Shown here piece after piece: positions 1 through 9,580 of a DNA stretch of 20,857 nt. The stretch spans positions 1 through 20,857 of the forward strand of contig JBNGIS010020008.1 of the NCBI GenBank assembly GCA_049999725.1. Reading direction: 5' to 3'. Position 1 is the stretch's first letter, and every line of letters begins with the position of its first letter. Position numbers and translations under genes: made by a program. The notes beneath the pieces were generated by a model. That model saw nothing but the letters and a program-made list of their open reading frames with translations. It searched no databases and was not told the origin of the DNA. The DNA is from Haplomitrium mnioides (taxonomy: Eukaryota; Marchantiophyta; Haplomitriopsida; Calobryales).

Positions 1-888
1 ATGAAAAACCGGGTTCTTTGCAAGCATGATACTACTTATATTGTCACAGTAAAGAATGGGAGGTTGCTGAACCTGTAAACACAGATCTGTCATCAACTGT
101 AACAGCCATATCAGTTCACATGTAGCGATAGCAACTCCTCGATATTCAGACTCGGTGCTCGAAAGTGCAACAGTTGGTTGTTTCTTACTACTCCATGAGA
201 TAGCAGCACTTCCAAGACAAAACAAGAACCCACTGGTGCTCCTCCTATCTGAAATACTTCCAGCATAATCTGCATCTGTAAATCCACTCAACTCAAGTGA
301 AGACGATGCACGATAAAAAAGACCGTAATTGAGAGTAGATTTAATATACCGTAAGATTACTCTCGTTGCATCAAGGTGTGGTTTCCTGGGCTTTTGCATA
401 AACTGTGCCACCATACCAACTGTATAACTGATGTCAGGTCTGGTGATAGTAAGATATATCAAGGACCCAACTATTTGTCGATAGAATGTGGCATTTTCAA
501 TTAATTCACCTTCATCAATACTCAACTTCAGATTGGGCTGCATAGGTACTGAAATGGGCTTGGATCCTGTCAGACCAAATTTAGATAACAGGTCCAAACT
601 GTACTGCCTTTGCCCTATCCAAATTCCACTTGAAGTTGTAATAACTTCAATTCCCAAGAAAAACCGTAAAGTTCCCAAATCTTTCATTTGGAACTTAGAC
701 TGTAGCAGCTTCTTGACATTTTTGATGTCATCATCACAGTCTCCTGTGATTAGTAAATCATCCACATATATGGCTAAAAGAACAAGACCTTTTTCGGTTT
801 GTAGAACATATAGAGACGAATCGGCATTAGATACTTGAAAACCAATCATCACTAAAACTTCAGAAAGTTTATCATTCCAGGCTCTAGG
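1..888 (-). pseudogene. copia reverse transcriptase C-terminal part and RNase H (fragment)
   Basis: This is a single open frame of about 296 codons from position 888 down to the window edge. It holds the RT catalytic YVDD box at 757-768 (followed by LLITG), then the thumb/connection region, then RNase H with TDADYAG, the STESEY box and YCDN, which supply the expected acidic residues. The segment is undamaged inside, but it is separated from the upstream RT half by a one-base frameshift near 890, inside the GLKQ-APRAW motif, so it has no start of its own. The enzyme would copy element RNA into cDNA and remove the RNA strand in the virus-like particle. Confidence 0.95.
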
Positions 889-923
889 GGCTGTTTCAGA
901 CCATATAAAGCCTTCTTAAGTCT

Positions 924-1673
924 TCACATATGCTTAGAACAGCTTTCATTTACATACCCTTTCGGTTGAGTCAAATATACTGTTTCTTGTAAATCTCCAT
1001 GTAGAAAGGCATTCTTGACATCCATCTGATGTAGACTCCACCTTTTGCTTGCTGCTATGGCCAATACAGTTCTAATAGTTGTCATCTTGGCCACTGAACT
1101 GAAAGTCTCCTCATAGTTAATGCCATACTCTTGGGCATAACCTTTTGCAACTATGCGTGCTTTGTAGCGACTCACACTACCATCTGCATTGTGCTTGATT
1201 TTGTAAATCCATTTACAGTTAATAGGCTTCATCCCATCTGGTAATTCAACCAGATCCCATGTCTGATTCTGAACAAGTGCTTCCATCTCCTCATCCATGG
1301 CAATTTGCCATTTTTCAGCTTTTATCACTTCTTTGAAAGAAATTGGTTCTTTCTCTTTTATAACTTCTGTCATATATGCATAATGAAATGCTGTATAGCC
1401 ATCATACTTCAATCTATCCACTGGATACTTAACTGGAGTCTTTACCCTCCCTGATTTCCGTGGAATAGCTTCATTCGGTTGATGTAAGCGCTTTACTCCT
1501 TTTGTAATCATTTGTGGAATATTGAGTTGATCTTCTTTAATACTTTGATCACTGTCATCTGTGTCAGATATATTCTGAGCCTGATTTTCAATTTCAGGTA
1601 CTGCTGCCTGCTTTCCCTTATCATTGGGTGAAGATCTTGCTTCCTTTGAAAATTTCGGAAATGACGTATTTGT
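924..1673 (-). pseudogene. copia integrase-RT linker and reverse transcriptase N-terminal part
   Basis: The frame is open from the edge of the N gap at 1673 down to a TGA at 924-926. The first ~60 codons are a hydrophilic linker rich in Asp, Ser and Gln, typical between integrase and RT. Then come the RT signatures [21 protein letters not shown] and [11 protein letters not shown], the last carrying the first catalytic Asp. After [10 protein letters not shown] the expected run into the YGLK motif is interrupted by the TGA. The same frame continues past the stop to the frameshift near 890. An internal ATG at 1511 is probably not a real start, because the linker reads through it. Confidence 0.93.
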
Positions 1674-1773
1674 NNNNNNNNNNNNNNNNNNNNNNNNNNN
1701 NNNNNNNNNNNNNNNNNNNNNNNNNNNNNNNNNNNNNNNNNNNNNNNNNNNNNNNNNNNNNNNNNNNNNNNNN
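1674..1773. other. Assembly gap (100 N)
   Basis: Exactly 100 N, the usual placeholder for a gap of unknown size. It falls in the hinge between the integrase C-terminal region and the RT linker of the copia polyprotein. Confidence 0.99.
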
Positions 1774-2414
1774 AGTTGTTGGTTTGAGATGAAACTCTGG
1801 GAATCTGTTCAGGGTTTTGTATGTGTCCCTGTAAGCTTCTTGAATCCACAGAAGTCTCTCCATAACTTACTGGTTGATACCAACTACTTAGCTCGTCGAA
1901 AACAACATCACGACTAACTCTTACTTCCCTTATGTTTGGATTATAACACTTATAGCCTTTCTGGTCCACTGAGTAACCAATAAAAATGCACTTCTCAGCC
2001 TTGGATCAAGCTTTTGTCTTAACTCTCCAGGAATATGCACATATGCAATGCATCCAAATACCTTAAGATGATGCAAATCAGGTTTTCGCCCATAATATGC
2101 CTCTTCGGGTGTCTTGTTATGAACTCCAGAAGTGGGACATCTGTTTATAACATAAACTGTTGTTGAAACAGCCTCTGCCCAATACTGGTTTGGTACATGC
2201 TTCTCATTCAAGAGAGCTCTTGCCATTTCAGCAATATGGCGATTTTTTCTTTCGGCTACTCCATTTTGTTGAGGTGTGTGCTGACAAGTGTAGCGACACT
2301 GAATTCCATGGTGTTGTAGAAACTGTGAGAACTGCTTTGAGAAATATTCTCCCCCTCCATCTGATCTGAGGTACTTGATATAGCTTCCCTTCTCTTTCTC
2401 CACCATAGCTTTGA
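1774..2414 (-). pseudogene. copia integrase core and C-terminal region, frameshifted
   Basis: From the gap edge at 2414 the frame encodes most of the rve integrase core. RSDGGGEY carries the second catalytic Asp and NGVAERKNR the catalytic Glu. YYGRKP and HLKVFGC, the copia landmarks after the core, follow. The first catalytic Asp would lie in the N gap, so the triad cannot be confirmed. Near 2005, just after KLDP, the frame shifts by one base. The conserved continuation (DQKGYKCYNP, then SRDVVFDE) is read in the next frame over 1969-1774. Integrase would insert the cDNA into host chromosomes; this copy cannot encode an intact one. Confidence 0.93.
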
Positions 2415-2514
2415 NNNNNNNNNNNNNNNNNNNNNNNNNNNNNNNNNNNNNNNNNNNNNNNNNNNNNNNNNNNNNNNNNNNNNNNNNNNNNNNNNNNNNN
2501 NNNNNNNNNNNNNN
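2415..2514. other. Assembly gap (100 N)
   Basis: A second gap of exactly 100 N. It removes the integrase segment between the zinc-binding HHCC region and the second catalytic Asp. Confidence 0.99.
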
Positions 2515-3529
2515 GCTTCACAAACATGATCCATAAACCTGGTTTGAAACTGAGGTAAACCAGTGACCATATTGTGATTCTTCATATTCAAAGTCTCTGG
2601 AAATGTATGTGGTCAACTCTCTTGTGCCAAATATCCAGATCTGAAATTAGACCTTTCCCATGAGCAATATATGCCGATTTTGTGTCGGGAATGTTTACAT
2701 TGAGTGTAAACAATCTTCCAACCTTCTTTCCTCTGATCCTGACCTTATAATGGTCCTTCACATCTTCCACAAAGACTCCATGAGCATTAAATTTCACTTG
2801 GTATCCCTGGTCTACAATTTGACCCACCGAAACCAGATTTTTGGTGATTTCGGGTACATGTAAAACATTTTTAAGAAACTTAGGATTTCCATTCTCAACA
2901 AGTAAAGACACATCTCCAATGTGCTCTATGGGATGTACAAAGTCATCCCTTGTTGCAACATAACCAGGTTGCTCCATCAGCTCCATGGTGTGGAACCATT
3001 CTCCATGGCTTGTCATATGATTAGTAGCTCCCGAATCAAGGAACCATAAATGTGAATCTTCTTGATTTGAGCTTTGTTGTGAGCTCATCACTTTCTGGGC
3101 TGTGAACACACTACCTGAGCCCTGAGTAGAGGATGCATAGTGACTTTGCTGTCCTCTGCCCTGAGATTGTCTTTTGTAACAATCCTTGAAAACATGACCG
3201 AATTTTCCACAAAAATTACAAGTAGGGCCATTTCTTGAAGAACTTGAGGTTTGAGCTCTTCCTTGACCTCTTGATGAATGCTGGCCTCTATAATAGGTCT
3301 GTTTTCCATGTGAAGAATCTGAGAACTGATTCCTGTCCTGGAATCCAGTCCTACCACCTCTTCCTCTTGAAGAGTTGTTCAATGAAGCTCCTCTACGATT
3401 TTGAGAGTAGAAAGCTTTTGATTCTGAATTTTCTAAATTGAATGTATTTGAACTGTTTTGCTCTTGATGAATCAACAATGCTACCAGTTGCTCAAAGTCT
3501 GGTACTGTTTCACGAACTGTGATGGATGT
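2515..3529 (-). pseudogene. copia gag C-terminus (zinc knuckle), protease and GAG-pre-integrase domain
   Basis: This segment is in frame with gag after the TGA at 3530-3532. An Arg/Gly/Ser/Gln-rich basic tract leads to a CCHC zinc knuckle of the form CX2CX4HX4C at 3179-3220 (CNFCGKFGHVFKDC), which binds element RNA. The aspartic protease motif DSGA lies at 3026-3037 within LWFLDSGATNHM. Further on, LDIWHKRVDHIHFQRL marks the GAG-pre-integrase His pair. At about 2590 a one-base shift ends this frame. The expected next residues (VTGLPQFQ, then DHVCE, a Cys of the HHCC finger) are read in another frame down to the N gap at 2515. Confidence 0.94.
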
Positions 3530-4036
3530 TCAAAAATGAGAATATCCTTTTCTAAGGCCATTCAAGGTGAGTGCTACCAAATCGTCATCATCGACGGGAC
3601 TACCAATGGATGCCAACTGATCTGCAATGGTTTTAATCTTAACAGTGTAGTCACCTATTGATAAAGTGCCTTTGGAAATCATGTGAAGCTCTTGCTTCAA
3701 CTGCATTTTTCGGGAATGGGTATTTACACTATGTAACTTCAAAAGTGTATCCCATGCTTCTTTTGGTGTTTGTGAGTTCTGGATATGGATGAGCATGTTG
3801 TCTGACACACTAACAGATAAATAGTATAAAACTTTTCTGGATTTCTCAGTCCAAGCCTTGACTGCCGACACTTGGGCCGCTGTTGGATGATTCGGTAAAA
3901 TAGGTGATTCCTCATCTCCAATGAGAATATCCCATAAGCCTTTACCCATCAAAAAATATGTAATCCTGAACTTCCAGGCTTGGTAATTGTATCTGTCTAA
4001 TTTTTCACTCACCAATCCACTCATGTTGTCTCCCAT
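3530..4036 (-). pseudogene. copia gag N-terminal part, ended by an in-frame stop
   Basis: The start is the ATG at 4036 (MGDNMSGLVSEKLDRYNYQ), followed by WKFRITYFLMGKGLWDIL and then the UBN2-type gag core with AWDTLLKLHS, QELHMISKG and LVALTLNGL. These are the usual landmarks of plant copia gag, the capsid-like protein. The start is well placed: no in-frame gag similarity is seen upstream, and gag begins with Met at this point in related elements. At 3530-3532 a TGA interrupts the frame. The codons beyond it continue normal gag sequence in the same frame (the DFEQLVALL stretch), so the stop is a point mutation rather than the natural gag end. Confidence 0.93.
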
Positions 4037-4255
4037 GATTTTTCAAACTATGGGGTTTGATAAAATCTCAAAAAATACTAAACTGTAAAAACTCTCTGAA
4101 CTGAAGTTTAAAACATTATATAGCTATAAAATGCTTTCACAAACTCCTCCAAAAAATTTCAGCTCAAATAGAGTTGTAGAAGACCTCCGAAATGTCAAAA
4201 TAGTAAAATGAGTAACTCAATATAAAACTTTCTTCTTCTTATGTTCTCAAGACTC

Positions 4256-4316
4256 CTATGCGGTTACTTGGTTAAGGCACTAGTTACAAATGACGAGATC
4301 TTGTGTTCAATACCTT
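4256..4316 (+). other. Possible tRNA-derived (SINE-head-like) relic
   Basis: A segment reading ACTTGGTTAAGGCACTAG resembles a pol III A box. About 30 bases on, TGTTCAATACC differs from the B-box consensus GGTTCRANNCC at two positions. The spacing fits a tRNA-derived promoter. The T-arm does not fold well, so this is not a functional tRNA gene. It could be an old SINE head or chance similarity. Confidence 0.3.
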
Positions 4317-4515
4317 TGGGCAGCACCAAAATAGTGATATAGTGTAGTTATAGAAAGCTCTCTTAGCTTTTCCAAAAAATGTTCGTCGATTTGAATATAA
4401 CACTGGCAAAATGGTGATTAAGTGTCAATAGCACCTGCGCCGGGAAAATCCTGCCAAGAAAATCTGCCGGTAAAACTTGCCGGAAAATCAAAAATTCAAA
4501 AGATCACCTGCGCGT

Positions 4516-4573
4516 GCGCGTTTTCTTCAGCGAAAAACGACGTTGCGCGTTTTCTTCAGCGAAAAGCGACGTC
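4516..4573 (+). repeat. Two-copy 29-bp tandem repeat in the leader
   Basis: Units 4516-4544 and 4545-4573 both read GCGCGTTTTCTTCAGCGAAA followed by AACGACGTT or AGCGACGTC. They differ at two positions and are CpG rich, unlike the AT-rich surroundings. Confidence 0.85.
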
Positions 4574-4754
4574 GATCCAAGATGTTTCAGATATTTTTTC
4601 TGAAAATTTTCTGAAAATTTCACCTCTCCTCTTGGTGATTCTCTCTGCCTCAATTTCTTCCTTCGACGTCAAGATTAGACACCATTCTTCAGCGAAAAGC
4701 GACGTTGATCCAAGATGTTTCAGATATTTTTTCTGAAAATTTTCTGAAAATTTT
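4552..4754 (+). repeat. Direct duplication of ~70 bp in the leader
   Basis: Positions 4552-4621 and 4685-4754 match at about 69 of 70 bases, with an offset of 133 bp. Both start TTCTTCAGCGAAAAGCGACG and end with two tandem TTTTCTGAAAA blocks. The near identity contrasts with the decayed coding region, so the duplication is young or was already present in the master element. Confidence 0.9.
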
Positions 4755-5299
4755 ACAGTAGTAAGTAGATCGATGAGACGACGATGAGGTCCCTTGCAGC
4801 CTGTGTCCTGCAAAGCTCCAATGACGGCAGTAGAGGCGAATGTCTTGCAAAGAGAGGTAGAAGATAAAATCTGCAGTCAAAAATTTACAGTATTCTGCGT
4901 TGAAAGAAGGGACCGAGAATCTTGCTGTTGGAGAATGCTTGCTGCTGAATATAGGAGAAAACGCAAAGAGCGCTCATGCGAAAGTGACTCAAATGGATGA
5001 TCGATGAAGAATGCAGAAACCAAATTCTCGTTGAATTATATAAGCAGAAAAGGTAAACAACTAGATGCTCCTGAGGTCAACTCGAAGAAGGCTGAAATAA
5101 AGATTCATGTAAATGAAGGAGCCATCGAAAACTCCCTTCTAAGTGCTGATTTGAAGACGCCACAAATTCTTGAGTGCTGTATTCTGAAATTACAGCCAAT
5201 TATAACCACCAAATGTGCGTTGCAGCCAATTGTCCCCACAAAATGTGCACACCATATATTCAAAAAAAAATTTCACACAATCCTTCTACTTCACAATCA

Positions 5300-5311
5300 G
5301 CTCTGATACCA
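5300..5311 (-). other. Primer binding site (initiator tRNA-Met)
   Basis: The minus strand reads TGGTATCAGAGC, the standard plant copia primer binding site complementary to the 3' end of initiator tRNA-Met. It directly abuts the CA end of the 5' LTR, and reverse transcription of the element would start here. Confidence 0.95.
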
Positions 5312-5621
5312 TGTTGGAATGCGTGATAGCATCCTACAATATTGGATCGATGTCCAATCTTTATAAAAATGAATTTAGAATCTAGAAAGTAGAAAGGAAT
5401 TCAAAACGTGAAATATACATGTGCAATACTTTGCACCAATATGAAAAAAATGATAAGTGTGTGTATGAATAATAACATGTATGTATCTCCTCATATACTA
5501 GTCTCACTAACTTAAGTAAATATACTAAGTATAGTAAAACTAACTTAGTTAAGGATTAGTTAAAGTTAACTAACCTTAGGATAATAAGCTACCTAACCCA
5601 TGATAGCTTGTAACTTTAACA
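5312..5621 (-). repeat. 5' LTR of the copia element
   Basis: On the minus strand the segment begins TGTTAAAGTTA and ends ATTCCAACA, with TG...CA termini and imperfect inverted ends, and the PBS follows immediately. At 310 bp it is a normal copia LTR length. An ACTAGTATATGAGGAG stretch (around 5485-5505) could hold the TATA region. An inverted repeat lies at 5551-5577 (AAGGATTAGTTAA against TTAACTAACCTT). The outer boundary at 5621 is inferred from TG...CA ends only, because the second LTR is not in the window; a TG at 5641 is the main alternative. Confidence 0.7.
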
Positions 5622-5659
5622 GTTTAGAGAACCTTGTTACATATGAATGGGATATTCTA

Positions 5660-6949
5660 TCTATGCCTTCTCCCAAGTTGGACATCACTTAAAGTTGGGC
5701 ACACTAAAACTTTATGTTTCTCAAGTTCTTGAAACACCTCCTCAATTGAAAGCTCTCCGACCTCCACTCTCTTCAAAACAGAAATTTTTATTTCTTGAAG
5801 AAGACCCTAAAATGACCTACAAGTGGTCCACTTCATGTCCTCCATTCTCAACGAACCTTAACTATAGACTTTTGTCTTTTCACCAAGTTCTTCTCCCACA
5901 TTCCAAAAATGGCATGCTGTAGCTCCCAAAACTCTTCACTACAAAAGGCAAATTGAATCCAGTTATCTTGAGAAGCTACGGTATTCTCAAGAGTAGACTT
6001 TTGTTTTATTTCCAAAGTCTCCAAAACCGATTCTCGCTTTAACTTTTGGGATGAAATCATCCCGCTCTCTATGTACTTTTGATGCCAATACTTGACTTTC
6101 TAAATGGAGGTAATCTCCAACGGTACCGCTAGTTATGACTATCATTTATGACAAAAAATTAGACTTTTGTTAATGTCAACTTCATATAAACATAACAATT
6201 ATAAAATAATAGCATAAGATTTTTTGCTTAATACTTTGTAATAAAAAACTACCTTGCAATAGTGTTGTAATTGGCTCCAACATTCTTATATCGATACTTG
6301 TTAAAGTTTCTCATGTCAAACTCTCACTTATCATTTAATACGCACTTTGAGTCCACCACTATACTAAAGAATGAGTAGGCCTACTTATTGGTTAGAATTT
6401 GTTGAGCAAGTAGCTCTATAAAGCCTTTGTTCAATCACCTTATTTGGAAAAGCCTCCTGTTGTCCATTCCATGCTTTTGTAGTTTAAGATTTTCCAGCCA
6501 AATAGTTATTGTCTCTTCACAAACCTTGCAACCCTGAATGGCGGATTCACAAATTATATTTTTTATCTTCTTCAGAAACTGTCTGAAGATCACCTTGTTC
6601 CTTCTCTAAGACTATCTTTAGATCCTTGTTTACTTGTTGCTTTGATCTTGAAGTCGATGGTTTTTGCATGGGCTCAGGTTTAACCTCTTCTTCAGAGCTA
6701 CTCAAAGAGAAAGAAGAGGAAGAACATGAAGAAGAGTTTGAGAGAGGTGGTAAAGAAACCGGCTCCAAACAAAATGGCTATATTTGCAAAGGTTTTTTTC
6801 TTTGCAAAGCTGACTTGTTGAGCTTTTTGGCACCTTGACTGCCTTTCTTTTCTTTGGAGCCAATGGTCTACTAGTTGCTCCAATTGTAAATGCTAGTGCA
6901 TTGGAACGAGGATCGCACTCAGCTAGACTCAACCCAAGTTTAACCTTTA
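5660..6949 (-). pseudogene. Unrecognised broken gene, downstream part
   Basis: Reading leftwards from the LTR boundary at 6949, an open frame begins VKLGLSLAECDPRSNALAF and contains a basic PKKRK stretch like a nuclear localisation signal (PLAPKKRKAVKV). After a frameshift at about 6770-6840 come a serine-rich tract, an acidic run (SSSEEEVKPEP) and a Lys/Glu-rich tail to 6547. Between about 6560 and 6253 a third frame reads coding-like (ETITIWLENLKLQKHG) with three stops, ending at a donor-like AAG|GTAG at 6252. An acceptor-like TTTAG at 6100 precedes another open stretch to 5848 (KYWHQKYIESGMISS; WIQFAFCSEEFWELQ), and a last fragment at about 5660-5790 reads GELSIEEVFQELEKH. I do not recognise the family; it may be a host gene or derive from a transposon. 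It is the continuation of the fragment at 11863-11987. Confidence 0.6.
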
Positions 6950-7157
6950 TGTTAGAAAAAGAAGCAATTCAATCATTCCATTACATAACCACAATCAAGG
7001 TATGTGCTCGTAGAATTCATCTTTCCTCTTCCTCAACTCCTCTTATCTCATATCTTATTATTATCATATCTAGCTACCACAACAATATATGTTCTAATCA
7101 TAGATTAGTTTAAGCATATCTAATGCTAATTCTACTTGTACTAGCCATTCTCTAGCA
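6950..7157 (-). repeat. 3' LTR of the second element
   Basis: This 208-bp repeat has TGTTAGA...TCTAGCA ends. By eye it shows about 17 substitutions and one indel against 11654-11862. AGATATGAGATAAGAGGAG on the minus strand is the nearest thing to a TATA region. The A-to-G change at the terminus (TCTAGCA against TCTAACA) shows end decay. Confidence 0.85.
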
Positions 7158-7168
7158 GTCCCTCTTGG
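7158..7168 (-). other. Polypurine-tract-like site
   Basis: The minus strand reads CCAAGAGGGAC directly before the TGCTAGA end of the 3' LTR. Plant copia elements often carry CCAAGTGGGAG at this point, so it fits the primer for plus-strand synthesis. Confidence 0.55.
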
Positions 7169-7599
7169 TTACAACATAGGGAATGTTATAAGCATATGTA
7201 CAAGTAGGAATCTAGAAAAGAAACCAACAAAAGTTCCTAATTTCCTCTCATATACCTATGAAGGAAAGAGTACAACCACCAACATCTCTGGACTAAAACA
7301 AAATATATATCTATAAGTGGCAACCACTAGAGTAGCAATAAGGCTATTATAAAATAGTGATGGAATGTTAAAAGATCATACGATATAAAATAAAACATAT
7401 ACCAATAATAGATCAAGTAAGAAAATAAATGTAAAGAGACTATGATAATAAACCATAGAATAAGAGGAGATATGCGATGATAAAAGATCATTTGATAGGA
7501 TGAGAATAATAATAATAAACCATGTCGGTGATGATGGTCGCAAAAAGTGCTATAGACCATAGACCAATGAATAAATAGATAACTTGCATAAATATTATA
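7169..7599. other. AT-rich stretch inside the second element
   Basis: I see no gene here. The sequence is very AT rich, with short AATAAT runs near 7507. A minus-strand open frame (7617-7327) is almost all Leu, Ile, Phe and Tyr, reflects base composition, and is not taken as coding. This would be the region between RNase H and the polypurine tract. Confidence 0.6.
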
Positions 7600-8382
7600 T
7601 CCTCCTCCTAAATACATGACAAGTTATCCTCATATAATACAATAGGGTCAGATAATCAAAGCAAATCACAATGTAGCATAGCATAACCAAGCTTTCTCTG
7701 CAATCTCATCAACATATATCGAGACAAATATAAAGTCTTTGTTAATATGTGTAATGAATAAATATAATGAAAACCCGTAGCTAACATCTCTTCTTCAAAT
7801 CTCTTATACCATATTCTAGCACTTATTAAGTCCATATATAGATCGTATGATCCGGACTATATATCCATCCTTTTGCCATAAGCATGGATTGATGTATAAG
7901 AGAGGCTAAAGGCCTACTCTCTTGTATCTGCATCATAAAGACTACAGGCCCACGCCCAATACTCTCTCCACTAAGCCTCATAGTGGTATGACATGTGTAG
8001 AAACAGATGTATAGCTTTGAGGTTTCCCCTTTAGAGACATGCTCCCCCTGAATATAATAGATATTCCATGGCAATTAACCCTCTAGGTGCTCTCATATAA
8101 ATCTCATTATCCAATATGCCATACATGTATCATGAGGTCATGTCATAGGGAAAAGTCAACTAGATACTCATATGGAATTGCATCTATAACTAGGGCATAT
8201 GTGAGATGAAAGTCTCTCCTAGATATATGACTATAGTCCATGGCTGCAAGGCATGTCTTGTATCTGACAATGTTGCCTTGAGCAATACACTCTTTAACCA
8301 ATATCCATCGATAATCAATCAAGTGGGTGTCAAGAGGTGTGGGGACTGCCACTATCAATAATACATGCTCTATTATCCCCAA
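7600..8382 (-). pseudogene. Decayed copia reverse transcriptase / RNase H remnants
   Basis: The stretch at 8382-8143 resembles the copia RT fingers/palm start: YRWILVKE, then GNIVRYKTCLAA, then VIDAIPYEYLV, matching the family pattern K/RW-x-V-x-K ... IVRYKARLVA ... VMDAITFRYLI in order and spacing. Around 8076-8120 another frame reads LDNEIYMRAPRGL, equivalent to the family's SLDxxIYMKxPEGL. Near 7623-7650 a third frame reads DPIVLYEDNLSCI, similar to the RNase H PTxLYEDNxACI box. Only about 490 bp separate the RT and RNase H pieces, against roughly 1 kb in intact copies, so an internal deletion is likely. Stops occur throughout. This is a different copia subgroup from the element at 1-5621. 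Confidence 0.65.
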
Positions 8383-8641
8383 AAAGAAAGATCTTAGAAC
8401 TGTATTTGATTATGTGGTATTTCTCGTAGTTTCATATCGCCCACAATAAAATAACTCAAATACTGGGTGCAGATTGATTCTTAGTAGGAGGTCTGCCACA
8501 TCTATTTCCTCTTATATGAGGATGGCAAGAATCATTTCGGCATTTACCCTCCTCCTGAAAGCTTGTTCTCTGCCTCCAATGGGAAATCTTTCCTTTTTGG
8601 AAGCTTATCTTCCATTGGTATAGTTGGCTCTTCTATAAGAA
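8383..8641. other. No recognisable feature inside the second element
   Basis: Upstream of the RT remnant on the minus strand I see no integrase or gag motif. Short open pieces with Arg/Lys and Cys residues exist, but none matches a zinc knuckle spacing. Confidence 0.5.
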
Positions 8642-8817
8642 GTGCCTCTATTATGTGTAGATAAAGAGAAATAAGTTGCAATAGGTTGGGATATGAGCAA
8701 AATGCACATTCAGATGCTCACTACAAGCAATTTTTCTCATCCCAAATTATAGATCTCTATAGACGTGCCTCTATTATGTGTAGGTAGAGAGAAATAAGTT
8801 GCGATAAGTTGGGATAT
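8642..8817 (+). repeat. 53-bp direct repeat, 123-bp offset
   Basis: Positions 8642-8694 and 8765-8817 both begin GTGCCTCTATTATGTGTAG and end GTTGGGATAT, with four A/G differences. The 70 bp between the copies is not duplicated beyond a few bases at the left edge. Confidence 0.9.
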
Positions 8818-9580
8818 TCATCTTCAGGGTGTCAATGATTGGAAATTCAAATATGTATTAAATCCATGATCACAAAATTCAGATTTACAAAGGTGCATAT
8901 TGCATTTACAAATAAGAAAGAAGATCAATTAGACTTATCTATCTTTCTTGTATGATCACCATTATGAATGCATTGAATTGAATTTAGTGAATAACAGAGC
9001 ATGACAAATGTATGCTTCCCTGTTTTCATTCTGCTGGCTATTGTGTGATTTCTTGACTTGCTTCTAGGCAAGTCTGTTGTACTATCTTTCATTGCAAATT
9101 CAATATTGCTTATCTGATTTTATTCTTGTTTAAGCTGTTGATCAAAACTGAGTAGAGCAACATGAAGCCCAAGAGAAAGAGTATGTCTTGTCATGAAATC
9201 CTACACTTTTGTCAATGATATCAACACCTACTTTTGTTCATGTGCTATGAAGTATGCACAGAACAACACAACAACAAAGAAAGCAAAATATTATTATGAA
9301 TAGTTAGCATGTATAGAAGCCACAAAAGCACTCTATTTCTTGTTGCTTATCTCTTTACTTCAATATTTCTCAATGTCAACTTATTCTCAATGTTGAATTT
9401 GGATATAAGCTTGACATGATATAGCTTAAATAAGTCCGACACAATGTATCATATATATCTGAGATAAATAAGACATGATGTAGCATATATAAATGGTAAC
9501 CCGATAAGTATAGATGTATTTTCATAAAGAAATCTGACTGTTCAAGAGGGTACATCAGTGTTATACTTCCATTTGCATAC
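8818..9580. other. AT-rich, nothing identifiable
   Basis: No coding frame, RNA gene or strong repeat is visible. Around 9411-9490 loosely similar GACATGATRTAG / GACACAATGTAT words recur with TATATAA tracts, too degenerate to define a unit. Confidence 0.5.

Larger units (their letters stand above)
4037..5299 (-). other. Long untranslated leader of the copia element
   Basis: About 1.26 kb lies between the PBS and the gag start, longer than in many plant copia elements. I see no convincing coding sequence in either strand. It contains a direct duplication, a CpG-rich patch around 4505-4575 and a possible tRNA-derived relic around 4256-4316. Short open frames in it overlap the duplicated DNA and look incidental. 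Confidence 0.7.
1..5621 (-). mobile_element. Ty1/copia LTR retrotransposon, 5' LTR to RNase H, 3' end outside window
   Basis: Read on the minus strand the order is 5' LTR, PBS, leader, gag, CCHC zinc knuckle, aspartic protease, integrase, reverse transcriptase, RNase H. Integrase before reverse transcriptase is the diagnostic Ty1/copia order. RNase H runs off position 1, so the polypurine tract and 3' LTR lie left of the window and LTR divergence cannot be measured. The coding region is broken by TGA stops at 3530-3532 and 924-926, by frameshifts near 2590, 2005 and 890, and by two N gaps, so this copy cannot make its own proteins. I did not assign a copia lineage. Confidence 0.95.

Noticed and set aside
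488-838. 116-codon plus-strand frame
   Set aside because: It is antisense to the reverse transcriptase of the copia element, which is far better supported.
4148-4380. TCCAAAAAAT at 4148-4157 and 4371-4380 as target duplication of a SINE around the tRNA-like segment
   Set aside because: The A box would lie ~100 bp from the supposed 5' end, too far for a SINE head, and the word is low complexity.
6950-7157. The 208-bp repeat as a MITE
   Set aside because: Only 7 bp of inverted ends, a PBS-like and a purine tract in the right places, and a shared outer 5-bp duplication around the pair all favour LTRs of one element.
8330-8385. IIDSGSP on the minus strand as a copia protease active site
   Set aside because: It is in another frame of the stretch that matches reverse transcriptase over a much longer span, and lacks the residues expected around a protease DSGA motif.
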